This document shows, piece after piece, positions 16,683 to 25,011 of a stretch of DNA of 40,113 bases. The notes under the pieces are model-generated. The model was not told where the DNA came from. It did not search any database and saw only the letters and a list, made by a program, of their open reading frames with translations. Where the stretch lies: positions 1 through 40,113 of the forward strand of contig NZ_NVPR01000006.1 in the NCBI RefSeq assembly GCF_002551815.1, read 5' to 3'. Numbering within the stretch: the stretch's first letter is position 1; each line of letters begins with the position of its first letter. A program made the position numbers and the translations under genes. The DNA comes from Bacillus sp. AFS098217 (lineage in GTDB: Bacteria; Bacillota; Bacilli; Bacillales; Bacillaceae_G).

Positions 16683-17459
16683 ATGATTGTAACAACAGCG
16701 GGACGAACAAATGAGGAAATGACGGCTTATGCAAAAAGGGTAGCGGAAGAACTAGAATGCTCCTTTGTAGAGCGTAATGATATACCTGTGTACAAATTAC
16801 ATGAACAGTATGAACAAGATGTGCTTGTCTTAGGAAAGAATCGATTAGCAATTTACCCAAAAGGTACAGAAGAATCGTTCTTCTTCCATCCCAACTCTGC
16901 GATGTTTCGTGTGAAGAGATTAATGAGGGGAGAACATGATCCATTTGTACAAGCTGCAAAGTTAGAAAAGGGAATGACGGTGTTAGACTGCACGCTTGGT
17001 ATGGCATCGGATAGTATTGTAGCAAGCTATATTGTTGGGAAAGAAGGGTCTATAACAGGTCTTGAAGGCAATCAATATGTGGCTTATGTAATGGGAAAAG
17101 GTTTACAAAATTGGTATTCTGGAGTTTCAGAAATTGATGAGGCGATGCGCAGCATTACAGTAAAGCAAACAGAACATTTCACCTTTTTAAAACAATGTGA
17201 AGATAATAGTTATGACGTTGTCTATCTGGATCCGATGTTTGAAGAGACCGTAATTGAATCGGATGGTATTCGAGGTTTAAAACACTTTGCATTATATAAT
17301 GATGTCACAGATGAAACAATTAGAGAGGCAAAGCGCGTTGCGAGAAAACGTGTTGTCCTAAAGGATCATTTCCATAGTACGCGATTTGAAAGACATAATT
17401 TCTTTGTTTATAAGCGTAAAAGTGCAAAATTTCATTTTGGTGTAATTGAAACTTGCTAA
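16683..17459 (+). CDS. Class I SAM-dependent methyltransferase, RsmJ-like
   Basis: A 258-residue methyltransferase. Motif I is VLDCTLGMASDS (about 100-111), an acidic residue after GLEG binds the ribose, and VYLDPMFE (about 180-187) is the DPM(Y/F) motif of the RsmJ/DUF548 family, whose E. coli member makes m2G1516 in 16S rRNA. The N-terminal extension (TTAGRTNEEM) binds nothing recognisable. Whether this Bacillus branch has the same rRNA target is not established. GAGGTGAAA precedes ATG 16683. The argS promoter -35 overlaps its stop codon. Confidence 0.8.
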   Translation: MIVTTAGRTNEEMTAYAKRVAEELECSFVERNDIPVYKLHEQYEQDVLVLGKNRLAIYPKGTEESFFFHPNSAMFRVKRLMRGEHDPFVQAAKLEKGMTVLDCTLGMASDSIVASYIVGKEGSITGLEGNQYVAYVMGKGLQNWYSGVSEIDEAMRSITVKQTEHFTFLKQCEDNSYDVVYLDPMFEETVIESDGIRGLKHFALYNDVTDETIREAKRVARKRVVLKDHFHSTRFERHNFFVYKRKSAKFHFGVIETC

Positions 17460-17480
17460 TTATTAGAAAAGATGTATAAT
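17453..17480 (+). promoter_or_regulatory. Sigma-A promoter of the argS leader
   Basis: TTGCTA at 17453-17458 and TATAAT at 17475-17480, spacer 16. Transcription would begin near 17487. Confidence 0.6.
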
Positions 17481-17486
17481 AAGCAA

Positions 17487-17732
17487 TAATCAATCATATA
17501 TAATGTCGTGGATGAAGAGAGTAGTCCTTCTTCAGAAGTAAAGCGAGCTAGGGATGGTGAGAGCCTAGTACGGAGAAGAGGATGAAGCGCACTTCGGAGA
17601 TGCTGCTTGAAATGAATAGTAAAGTAAGCCGGGGCCCCCTGTCCTCGTTATAAACGGGAAAGTGGTTCGAAGTGAACAACAAGGGTGGTACCACGGGTGA
17701 AAACTCGTCTCTTTTTTAGAGACGAGTTTTTT
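17487..17732 (+). promoter_or_regulatory. T-box riboswitch, arginine specifier
   Basis: A complete T-box leader: GAGAGTAG start, the AGCGAGC...GATGGTGAGAGCC stem I features, the T-box AGGGTGGTACCACG (17682-17695) that pairs with the tRNA acceptor end, and a terminator (17701-17711 with 17719-17729, then T run). In the specifier loop, GAAGCGCACTTCGGAG places CGC (17588-17590), an Arg codon, opposite the anticodon. Uncharged tRNA-Arg should favour the antiterminator and switch on argS. Confidence 0.93.
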
Positions 17733-17760
17733 GTGTTTTAAAAAATAAGGAGGGAGCAAT

Positions 17761-19449
17761 ATGAAGTATAAAATTCAATTTGCAAAAAGTTTATCTAGTA
17801 TCTTATCCTCAGAGTTATCATTAGAAGAAATTATTGATTTAATTGAAACACCAAAACAAGATGAATTCGGAGATGCAGCATTTCCTTGTTTCATGTTTGC
17901 GAAACAATATAAAAAAGCACCAGTAGTTATCGCAAAGGAAATCGCAGAGAAATTAGAGGATCCATTTTTTACGAAAGTAGAGGCGGTTGGGCCGTATGTG
18001 AATGTATTTTTCAATCGTCACATAGTAAGCGATGATGTGTTAAAAATGATTTTAGCTGAAAAAGAAGAATATGGACAGGGCCATTTAGGGCAAGACAAAA
18101 CAGTAGTAATCGATTACTCTTCACCAAATATCGCGAAACCTTTCTCCATGGGACATTTACGTTCAACGATGATCGGGAATTCTTTAAAACATATCGCTGA
18201 AAAGTGTGGATATGAGGTTGTAGGAATCAATTATATTGGTGATTGGGGAACGCAGTTTGGAAAATTAATTACCGCATATAAAAAATGGGGAAATGAAGAG
18301 CTTGTAAAAGAAGACCCGATTCGTGAGTTATTTAAGTTATACGTTCAGTTCCACGAAGAAGTGAAAGAGAATCCAGAGCTAGAAGAAGAAGGACGTGCAT
18401 GGTTTAAGAAATTAGAAGACAATGATGAAGAAGCAGTATTTTTATGGAACTGGTTCCGTCACGAATCTTTAAAAGAGTTCTCGCGTATTTATGAACTCCT
18501 TGGAGTTGAATTTACGAACTTTCAAGGAGAGGCTTTCTATAATGATAAAATGGATGATTTTGTTGAGATTTTAGAAGAAAAAGGGTTATTAGAAGAATCA
18601 GATGGAGCGCAAGTTGTTAAGTTAGAAAAAGAAGATATACCGCCGTGTTTAATTAAAAAATCAGATGGGGCTACACTTTATGCAACGCGTGATTTAACAG
18701 CTGCCTTGTATCGTCAAAACACATATGAATTTGATAAAGCGCTGTATGTAGTAGGAGCAGAACAAAGCTTACACTTCACACAATTTTTCACCGTATTAAA
18801 GAAAATTGGTTATAAATGGGTAGACGGAATGGCGCATGTACTGTTCGGGCTCATTTTAAAAGATGGTAAAAAAATGTCCACGCGTAAGGGAAAAGTGGTA
18901 TTACTTGAAGAAGTATTAGAAGAAGCGATTGCGCTTGCAAAGCAGAATATCGAAGAGAAAAATCCAGACTTAAAGCAAAAAGAAGAAGTTGCAAAACAAG
19001 TTGGTGTTGGGGCAATCATTTTCCATGATTTAAAAAATGAACGTATGCACAATATTGAATTCTCTTTAGAAAAAATGTTGAAATTTGAAGGAGAAACAGG
19101 ACCATATGTTCAGTATACACATGCACGCGCTTGTTCCATATTAAGAAAAGAAAATATCGAATTTGAAACAGAAACTTTTGAATTAAGTGACGATTATAGT
19201 TGGAGTACAGTAAAACTATTGAATAGATTTCCGCAAGTCATTGAAACAGCCTTTTCTAAAAATGAACCATCGCACATTGCGAAATACTTATTAGATGTGG
19301 CACAAGCATTTAATAAATACTATGGAAATGTTCGGATTTTAGAAGATAATCAAGAGAAGGAAAGTAGACTTGCACTTGTTTATGCAGTAACGATTGTATT
19401 AAAAGAGGGATTGCGATTACTTGGAATGGGTGCTCCGGAAGAGATGTAA
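17761..19449 (+). CDS. argS: Arginyl-tRNA synthetase
   Basis: A 562-residue class I synthetase that charges tRNA-Arg. The N-terminal additional domain is followed by DYSSPNIAKPFSMGHLRST, whose MGHL is the HIGH motif (about 133-136). KMSTRKG (about 377-383) is the modified KMSKS loop, and the C-terminal helical anticodon-binding domain ends in LLGMGAPEEM. AAGGAGGGAGC precedes ATG 17761. A T-box-controlled argS beside accessory DNA suggests a second, starvation-induced copy in addition to a constitutive argS elsewhere; the second copy cannot be seen in this window. Confidence 0.95.
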   Translation: MKYKIQFAKSLSSILSSELSLEEIIDLIETPKQDEFGDAAFPCFMFAKQYKKAPVVIAKEIAEKLEDPFFTKVEAVGPYVNVFFNRHIVSDDVLKMILAEKEEYGQGHLGQDKTVVIDYSSPNIAKPFSMGHLRSTMIGNSLKHIAEKCGYEVVGINYIGDWGTQFGKLITAYKKWGNEELVKEDPIRELFKLYVQFHEEVKENPELEEEGRAWFKKLEDNDEEAVFLWNWFRHESLKEFSRIYELLGVEFTNFQGEAFYNDKMDDFVEILEEKGLLEESDGAQVVKLEKEDIPPCLIKKSDGATLYATRDLTAALYRQNTYEFDKALYVVGAEQSLHFTQFFTVLKKIGYKWVDGMAHVLFGLILKDGKKMSTRKGKVVLLEEVLEEAIALAKQNIEEKNPDLKQKEEVAKQVGVGAIIFHDLKNERMHNIEFSLEKMLKFEGETGPYVQYTHARACSILRKENIEFETETFELSDDYSWSTVKLLNRFPQVIETAFSKNEPSHIAKYLLDVAQAFNKYYGNVRILEDNQEKESRLALVYAVTIVLKEGLRLLGMGAPEEM

Positions 19450-19494
19450 GAAAGACAATTTTTAAAATTAGAAATGTCCAATTACAATTTTTAA

Positions 19495-19653
19495 TCTATC
19501 CGGCTATTTGCGGTCAGTAATACTCCCACTTCAAAATTCGGTGAAAGCAAAGAAGTTAGGTGGGAGATAAACTGCCCGTAAAAGCCCGATTGGTGAGGGC
19601 TGATAATCAGTGGAGGATGAAGAACCCTCCCACTGATTAAAGTTTCACTTTAT
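19495..19653. repeat. bcr1 repeat element
   Basis: About 150 bp closely matching the copy at 38734-38890 over its full length, including the inner block CAAAGAAGTTAGGTGGGAGA. It ends in TTTAT (19649-19653) and starts at TCTAT (19495-19499), a one-base variant of the TTTAT flank. The imperfect left end (CGGCTATTTGCGGTCAG) has drifted. bcr1 is a non-autonomous mobile repeat known from the B. cereus group. Confidence 0.88.
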
Positions 19654-19656
19654 CTG

Positions 19657-19835
19657 CAATATCTTGTTCTTCTGGTACTCTTCGAAAGTAAACAAAGCAC
19701 AGTGAAGGAGATTTACTGGATCTGGATACAGGAACACTTACTCCTATGTTGAAACGGATGGAGGCTGCAAAGTTAATTAACCAAAAGCTCAGCAGCATGC
19801 GGTGCAATTATGCTTGTCAATGCATTGTTTCGTGA
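19657..19835 (+). pseudogene. Broken ohrR-like (MarR family) regulator gene
   Basis: Frame 1 reads QYLVLLVLFESKQSTVKE. After a one-base shift near 19700-19715, frame 2 continues LLDLDTGTLTPMLKRMEAAK and LINQ. These are the DNA-binding helix region of OhrR, the thiol-based organic-peroxide sensor (family pattern YPQYLVLLVLWE and SGTLTPMLKRME). The N-terminus with the sensing Cys is missing and the bcr1 end lies 3 bp before the first recognisable codon. The C-terminal half has also diverged. No ohr gene is adjacent. Confidence 0.7.
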
Positions 19836-19851
19836 TTAGACGAATATATTC

Positions 19852-19887
19852 AAAAAAGTAACAGTATTAAGTACTGTTACTTTTTTA
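19852..19887. terminator. Bidirectional intrinsic terminator
   Basis: A perfect 15-bp stem (19852-19866 with 19872-19886) made of AAAAAAGTAACAGTA and its complement, 5-nt loop. It insulates the formate dehydrogenase promoter. Confidence 0.85.
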
Positions 19888-19898
19888 TCATTTTTATA

Positions 19899-19939
19899 TT
19901 GTGTATTTTTGGATTTAACGCTATAATCATAGTGTTAAA
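19899..19939 (+). promoter_or_regulatory. Formate dehydrogenase promoter with overlapping palindrome
   Basis: TTGTGT (19899-19904), 17 nt, TATAAT (19922-19927). An 11-bp inverted repeat, TTTAACGCTAT (19914-19924) with 19929-19939 (one mismatch of the G-T type), covers the -10 box and the expected start, so it is a good candidate operator for a repressor. Confidence 0.55.
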
Positions 19940-20091
19940 GATGGAATCGTGATATGACCTGTTATGAATCTATCATTTTATTTATGAATAAATGGATTGG
20001 TATTTTAGCAAGATGTGCTAATGAACTACTCCACCATGATGATAACGTACCTATTATTTCGGTGCGTATATTTTCGTGGTGGAGTTTTTTT
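19940..20091 (+). promoter_or_regulatory. Structured 5' leader with terminator, candidate new riboswitch (copy A)
   Basis: Elements in order: a helix GATGG (19940-19944)/CTATC (19970-19974) enclosing AATCGTGAT (19945-19953)/GTTATGAAT (19961-19969); a small hairpin ATTTAT/ATAAAT (about 19979-19992); stem GGATTGGT (19994-20001)/ACTACTCC (20025-20032) capped by TTAGCA (20005-20010)/TGCTAA (20016-20021); then an intrinsic terminator CTCCACCATGA (20029-20039)/TCGTGGTGGAG (20074-20084) with an inner ACGTACC/GGTGCGT stem and seven T. The 3' arm of the GGATTGGT stem shares 4 nt with the terminator arm, so the two cannot form together. The same element recurs at 30360-30513. It is not a T-box and I cannot match it to a riboswitch class I know. 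Confidence 0.7.
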
Positions 20092-20114
20092 ATTCTCAAA
20101 AAGGGGGAATGACC

Positions 20115-23054
20115 ATGAACGACAGCATGGTTCATATTACAATTGACGGTAAAGAATATAGTGCTGAGCCTGGTTCAACTATACTGGGTATCATTAATGA
20201 GAACGGAATTGAACATCCACAAATCTGTTACGTGCCTGAAGTGGATCCTATTCAAACGTGTGATACTTGTATTGTAGAAGTTGATGGGAAACTTGTGCGA
20301 TCCTGCTCGGCAGTAGCAACGAACGGTATGAATATTGAGTTGTCCTCTATTAGTGCGAAGGCAGCGCAACATGAGGCGATGGACCGCTTATTGGAAAACC
20401 ATTTACTTTACTGTACGGTCTGTGACAACAATAATGGGAACTGTAAATTGCATAATACGGCAGAATTAATGGAGATTGAGCATCAAAAATATCCTTACGA
20501 ACCAAAAGTTGATGCAAGTGAAGTTGATATGTCTCATCCATTTTATCGCTATGACCCGAATCAGTGTATTGCGTGCGGTCAATGTGTAGAAGTTTGTCAA
20601 AACTTGCAAGTAAATGAAACGTTATCTATTAACTGGGAAGCAGAGCGTCCTCGTGTTATTTGGGACAACGGAGCGGCAATTAACGATTCTTCATGTGTAA
20701 GCTGTGGTCAATGTGTAACCATTTGTCCTTGTAATGCGTTGATGGAGAAATCTATGCTTGGAGAAGCTGGATTTATGACGGGGCTGAAGCCGGACATTCT
20801 TGAGCCGATGGTTGATCTGATAAAAGAAGTTGAACCTGGATACAGCGGTATTTTTGCAATATCAGAAGTAGAAGCTGCCATGCGCGAAACTCGTACGAAG
20901 AAGACGAAAACGGTATGTACGTTTTGTGGTGTAGGGTGCTCATTTGAAGTGTGGACGAAGGGACGTAAAATTCTTAAAGTACAACCAACTTCTGAGGCAC
21001 CAGTTAATGCAATTTCTACTTGCGTAAAAGGAAAATTTGGTTGGGATTTCGTAAATGCTGAAGAACGACTTACTAAGCCTTTAATTCGAAAAAATGGAAT
21101 ATTTGTTGAATCAACTTGGGAAGAAGCACTTGAATTAGTGGCAAATAAATTAGGATCCATTAAAGAGCAATACGGTAAAGGTTCCGTAGGCTTTATTTCT
21201 TCTTCTAAAATTACGAACGAAGACAACTATGTCATTCAAAAATTAGCTCGGCAAGTGTTCGAAACGAACAACATTGATAACTGCTCTCGTTATTGTCAAT
21301 CACCAGCAACAGATGGATTGTTCCGTACAATTGGTATGGGCGGAGATGCGGGAACAATTAAAGATATTGCACAAGCAGGTCTTGTTATTATCGTTGGTTG
21401 TAATCCAACAGAAGGCCACCCGGTATTAGCAACTCGTGTGAAACGTGCGCATAAACTTCACGGTCAAAAACTAATTGTCGCAGATCTTCGTAAAACTGAA
21501 ATGGCAGAGCGTTCAGATATCTTTATTAGTCCAAAGCAAGGAACAGACCAAGTATGGTTAATGGCTGTTACCAAATATATGATCGATCAAGGCTGGCATG
21601 ATCAACAGTTCATCGACGAGAATGTAAACTTCTTTGAAGATTTCAAAGATAGTCTTGCAGAGTATACGCTTGAATATGCAGAAGAGATTACAGGCATTTC
21701 AAAAGAAACTCTCGTTCAAATGGCCGAAATGATTCGTGATGCAGATGGTACGTGTATTCTTTGGGGAATGGGTGTAACGCAAAATACGGGTGGTTCAGAT
21801 ACTTCTGCTGCGATTTCGAATTTACTTCTTGCAACAGGAAATTATCGCCGTCCGGGTGCTGGTGCATATCCGCTTCGAGGTCATAACAACGTACAAGGTG
21901 CTTGTGATATGGGAACTCTTCCAGGCTGGCTTCCAGGATATCAGCACGTTACTGATGATGTAGAACGGGCGAAATTTGAAATAGCTTACGGGGTAAAAAT
22001 TGATAACAAACCAGGTCTTAATAATATTGAAATGCTTCACGCAATTGAAGAAGGGAAAATGAAAGCTATGTATCTTGTCGGAGAGGATATGGCCCTTGTA
22101 GACTCTAACGCAAATCATGTACATGAAGTTTTATCAGGCCTTGATTTCTTTGTCGTTCAAGATGTATTCCTTTCTAAAACTGCTCAATACGCCGATGTAG
22201 TGTTACCAGCAGCGCCATCTCTTGAAAAAGAAGGTACTTTTACAAATACAGAACGTCGTGTACAAAGACTATATCAAGTACTTCCAACGCTCGGAGATGC
22301 GAAACCAGACTGGTGGATCGTACAAAAGATTGCAAATAAATTAGGTGCAAACTGGAACTATAGTCATCCAAGTGAAATCTTTGCTGAAATGGCAAGTTTA
22401 TCGCCGCTATTCGCACACGCAAACTATGAAGTGCTTGAAGGCTGGAACAGTTTCCATTGGGGAAGCTTTGACGGAACGAATACGCCGCTTCTTTTCCAAG
22501 ATGGATTTAACTTCCCAGATAAAAAAGCTCGTTTCGCCATAGCTGACTGGGTACGTCCTGCTGAATTCCCAGCGGAATACGATCTTCACATTAATAATGG
22601 TCGTATGCTTGAACATTTCCATGAAGGTAACATGACAAATAAATCAAATGGTATTCAAGCTAAAGTGCCAGGTGTTTTCGTTGAAGTTTCTCCAGAACTT
22701 GCACAAGAACGTGGAGTTAAAACTGGTTCGTTAGTGCGCCTTGTTTCTCCTTTTGGAGCACTTAAATTACGTGCACTTGTAACGGATCGTGTAAAAGCAA
22801 ATGAGCTTTATTTACCGATGAACTCGACGGATAAAGAATCGGCGATTAATTTCTTAACAGGTCCTGCGGTCGATCTGCGTACAAATACACCTGCATATAA
22901 ACAAACGAAAGTTCGTATGGAAGTGTTACAAGTAGAAGGTGAAAATCCGATGCCAAAAGCGAACCCGCGTAACAAAAAGCGTCATCCTCAAAATGGGATT
23001 GAGGTAAATCGTAAGTGGGCTCGTCCAGGATACGTGCACTTAACGGATAACTAG
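20115..23054 (+). CDS. yjgC: Formate dehydrogenase, NAD/soluble-type catalytic subunit (YjgC family)
   Basis: A 979-residue molybdo/tungsto-bisMGD enzyme oxidising formate to CO2. Order: N-terminal [2Fe-2S] domain (Cys38, 49, 52, 64); the His/Cys cluster HLLYCTVCDNNNGNC; two ferredoxin-type [4Fe-4S] motifs (CIACGQCVEVC, CVSCGQCVTICPC); the catalytic-domain cluster (CTFCGVGC...STCVKG); and the metal ligand Cys394 in RYCQSPATDG, where selenocysteine occurs in some relatives. The C-terminal molydopterin-dinucleotide-binding domain is intact. ATG 20115 follows AAGGGGG; an earlier frame from 20076 overlaps the leader terminator. It is controlled by the leader at 19940-20091 and followed at 15 nt by its usual partner DUF1641. 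Confidence 0.95.
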   Translation: MNDSMVHITIDGKEYSAEPGSTILGIINENGIEHPQICYVPEVDPIQTCDTCIVEVDGKLVRSCSAVATNGMNIELSSISAKAAQHEAMDRLLENHLLYCTVCDNNNGNCKLHNTAELMEIEHQKYPYEPKVDASEVDMSHPFYRYDPNQCIACGQCVEVCQNLQVNETLSINWEAERPRVIWDNGAAINDSSCVSCGQCVTICPCNALMEKSMLGEAGFMTGLKPDILEPMVDLIKEVEPGYSGIFAISEVEAAMRETRTKKTKTVCTFCGVGCSFEVWTKGRKILKVQPTSEAPVNAISTCVKGKFGWDFVNAEERLTKPLIRKNGIFVESTWEEALELVANKLGSIKEQYGKGSVGFISSSKITNEDNYVIQKLARQVFETNNIDNCSRYCQSPATDGLFRTIGMGGDAGTIKDIAQAGLVIIVGCNPTEGHPVLATRVKRAHKLHGQKLIVADLRKTEMAERSDIFISPKQGTDQVWLMAVTKYMIDQGWHDQQFIDENVNFFEDFKDSLAEYTLEYAEEITGISKETLVQMAEMIRDADGTCILWGMGVTQNTGGSDTSAAISNLLLATGNYRRPGAGAYPLRGHNNVQGACDMGTLPGWLPGYQHVTDDVERAKFEIAYGVKIDNKPGLNNIEMLHAIEEGKMKAMYLVGEDMALVDSNANHVHEVLSGLDFFVVQDVFLSKTAQYADVVLPAAPSLEKEGTFTNTERRVQRLYQVLPTLGDAKPDWWIVQKIANKLGANWNYSHPSEIFAEMASLSPLFAHANYEVLEGWNSFHWGSFDGTNTPLLFQDGFNFPDKKARFAIADWVRPAEFPAEYDLHINNGRMLEHFHEGNMTNKSNGIQAKVPGVFVEVSPELAQERGVKTGSLVRLVSPFGALKLRALVTDRVKANELYLPMNSTDKESAINFLTGPAVDLRTNTPAYKQTKVRMEVLQVEGENPMPKANPRNKKRHPQNGIEVNRKWARPGYVHLTDN

Positions 23055-23069
23055 GGAGGAAAAAAGAAT

Positions 23070-23552
23070 ATGGCAGCACCTATTAAAGCGATCCAAAAGC
23101 AGGAGCTAACTGAGGAAGAACAAAAACAACAAAAGCTAGAAGATTTAAAAGCACTTCTAGTTGATAATGAAGAAGCTTTAAATCAAATGTTTAATATTGT
23201 AGGCGAACTGAATGACATTGGGATGCTAGAAGCTGCAAATTCTATGCTTAAAGCGAAAGAACCAATCGCAAAAATTGTTCTAGGTCAAGTCACTCGTGAA
23301 CCAGTTACGAATTTAATTAATAATATGATGGGCGCTGCAGGAGCTTTAACAGAACTTGATCCCGAACTTACTAAAAAACTTGTAAGTAGTGTATTAACAG
23401 GTATGGGTGAAGGAAACCAGCATCTGCAAAGTAATAAAAAAGTAGGAATACTGGACCTTATGAAAGTACTTAAAGATCCAGATATTAACCGTGCTATCGG
23501 ATTCGGTCTTCATTTCTTAAAAGGTATGGGTAAAGGGTTAAAAGACGAATAG
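23070..23552 (+). CDS. yjgD: DUF1641 protein (YjgD), formate dehydrogenase partner
   Basis: A 160-residue soluble protein with an N-terminal charged helix (TEEEQKQQKLEDLK) and a helical DUF1641 core (LNDIGMLEAANSMLKAKEP, VSSVLTGMGEG). DUF1641 genes follow formate dehydrogenase catalytic genes in many Firmicutes, as yjgC-yjgD in B. subtilis, so it is likely an accessory subunit or chaperone. AGGGAGGAAAAAAG precedes ATG 23070. A terminator-like hairpin follows, so it closes a two-gene unit. Confidence 0.9.
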   Translation: MAAPIKAIQKQELTEEEQKQQKLEDLKALLVDNEEALNQMFNIVGELNDIGMLEAANSMLKAKEPIAKIVLGQVTREPVTNLINNMMGAAGALTELDPELTKKLVSSVLTGMGEGNQHLQSNKKVGILDLMKVLKDPDINRAIGFGLHFLKGMGKGLKDE

Positions 23553-23603
23553 GTAAGCAACAATAATATTATTTCATATGTTGTATCCATATTTGAAATG
23601 TAA

Positions 23604-23663
23604 GATGAGCCTTTTCGTCTAATTATTTGAGTGAATAATTTAGATGAGAAGGTCATTTTGTTA
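23604..23663 (+). terminator. Long imperfect hairpin, likely terminator
   Basis: 23604-23627 pairs imperfectly with 23634-23656 (ATGAGCC.TTTTC.TCTAATTATT type) and is followed by TTTTGTT. It ends the dehydrogenase-DUF1641 unit. Confidence 0.6.
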
Positions 23664-23726
23664 CAATGTTTATGATGAAGTAGTATTCGAAAAATTAGTA
23701 TTGATTAACTGGGAAGGAATGAGAGT

Positions 23727-24071
23727 ATGTCAAAAATGGTACATGAATTTAATGATATGATACGAAAGCTTCGAAAGGATTTGTTCGGAAAAGGGCCGGA
23801 ACGAATTCATACTGTATTTGCTGAGAATATGGCTATTGCCACACTTTATGGAAATTTGACACCTACTGAGAAATTCATTTCGGGAACTATGGATGGTGCG
23901 GAAATGGTTCATATGGCTCGAACGAAAATGATTCAGGAAGTTTATGCTGTCAATTCTCGGGAACATTTGGAGGAACTTGTTGGGGCGAAATTAGTTCATC
24001 TGTTTTCGGATATGAAAGTGGAAGAAGATATTGCAGTTTCAGTGTTTGTCTTTGATAAAAATATAACGTGA
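23727..24071 (+). CDS. DUF2294 family protein
   Basis: A 114-residue protein with the DUF2294 pattern: LRKDLFGKGPERIHTVFAEN, ATLYGNLTPTEKFI, and LVGAKLVHLFSDMKVEEDIAVSVFVFDK. The family has no known biochemical role. Its strong GPE motif and small alpha/beta size are typical. GGAAGGAATGAGAG precedes ATG 23727. It lies 10 nt before fdhD, so a role in formate dehydrogenase maturation or expression is suggested by position only. Confidence 0.8.
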   Translation: MSKMVHEFNDMIRKLRKDLFGKGPERIHTVFAENMAIATLYGNLTPTEKFISGTMDGAEMVHMARTKMIQEVYAVNSREHLEELVGAKLVHLFSDMKVEEDIAVSVFVFDKNIT

Positions 24072-24081
24072 GAGAAGGATA

Positions 24082-24885
24082 TTGATCGTGAAATCGATAC
24101 AGGTGGAACGAGAAATTTTTCGGTATGAGCAAGGGGAATTTAAACATATAGAGGACAGTATTGTAACAGAGTTTCCAGTTACGGTTAAAATTAACGGACA
24201 GGAATTTGTTACAATGGTTAGTACTCCGGAGTATATTGAAGATATGGTAATAGGCTTTTTAGCATCTGAAGGTATTATCCGAAAATATGAAGATATTGAT
24301 GAAATATGGATGCGGGGTAAAGAAGGATATGTACATGTAACGACGACAAAAATCAATCCTTATTATCGTGACATCCAAAATAAGCGTTATATTACTTCAT
24401 GCTGTGGAATGAGTAGACAAGGATTTGTTTTTGCAAACGATGCGTTGACTGCGAAGAAAATGAATGATATTCGCGTAAAGATCTCTGCCCAGGATTGTTT
24501 TCGATTAATGAATGATATGCAGCAATCTGCGTCCACTTTTCAACAGACAGGTGGGGTTCATAATGCAGCTTTATGCGATGTGAATGGGATTGTTTTAAGC
24601 CGAATGGATATAGGAAGACATAATGCTTTAGATAAAATTTACGGCTATTGTTTAAAAAATAACATTTCTATTGGTGATAAAATTATTGTTTTTAGTGGCC
24701 GTATATCTTCAGAAATTCTATTAAAAGTTGCGAAAATTGGCTGTGAAGTAATATTGTCAAAATCCGCTCCAACTGAGTTAGCACTAGAGCTAGCAGAACA
24801 GTTAGGGATTACTACAATAGGCTTTATTCGTAATCAATCCTTAAATGTATATACTCATCCGAAGCGGGTTGTAAATATTAAATAA
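24082..24885 (+). CDS. fdhD: FdhD, formate dehydrogenase sulfurtransferase
   Basis: A 267-residue FdhD. It transfers sulfur from IscS-type desulfurases to the bis-MGD cofactor, which is needed for active formate dehydrogenase. ITSCCGMSRQG (Cys107-Cys108) marks the sulfur-carrying loop; as in other Bacillus FdhD proteins it is CCG rather than the CxxC of E. coli. FQQTGGVHNAAL, DIGRHNALDK and FSGRISSE form the cofactor-binding core. The start is TTG 24082 or GTG 24088: AGAAGG lies at 24073-24078, so spacing slightly favours the GTG. It is not physically with the dehydrogenase gene but belongs to the same island. Confidence 0.93.
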   Translation: MIVKSIQVEREIFRYEQGEFKHIEDSIVTEFPVTVKINGQEFVTMVSTPEYIEDMVIGFLASEGIIRKYEDIDEIWMRGKEGYVHVTTTKINPYYRDIQNKRYITSCCGMSRQGFVFANDALTAKKMNDIRVKISAQDCFRLMNDMQQSASTFQQTGGVHNAALCDVNGIVLSRMDIGRHNALDKIYGYCLKNNISIGDKIIVFSGRISSEILLKVAKIGCEVILSKSAPTELALELAEQLGITTIGFIRNQSLNVYTHPKRVVNIK

Positions 24886-25011
24886 ATGCAAAAACCATCG
24901 TTTAATTAACTGGTTAGCATGTTGTCCGACCGATTGTTGATTTATATATAATGGGTGTTTTAAATAAAATTTGTACGGAATCACAAAATATGCAGAAGTG
25001 AGGCAATAAAC

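Noticed and set aside
19940-20091. T-box or tRNA-sensing explanation for the leader
   Set aside because: There is no AGGGTGG-type T-box, no specifier loop, and the downstream genes are not amino-acid related.
21291-21299. Selenocysteine in formate dehydrogenase
   Set aside because: The metal-ligand codon is TGT (Cys394), not TGA.
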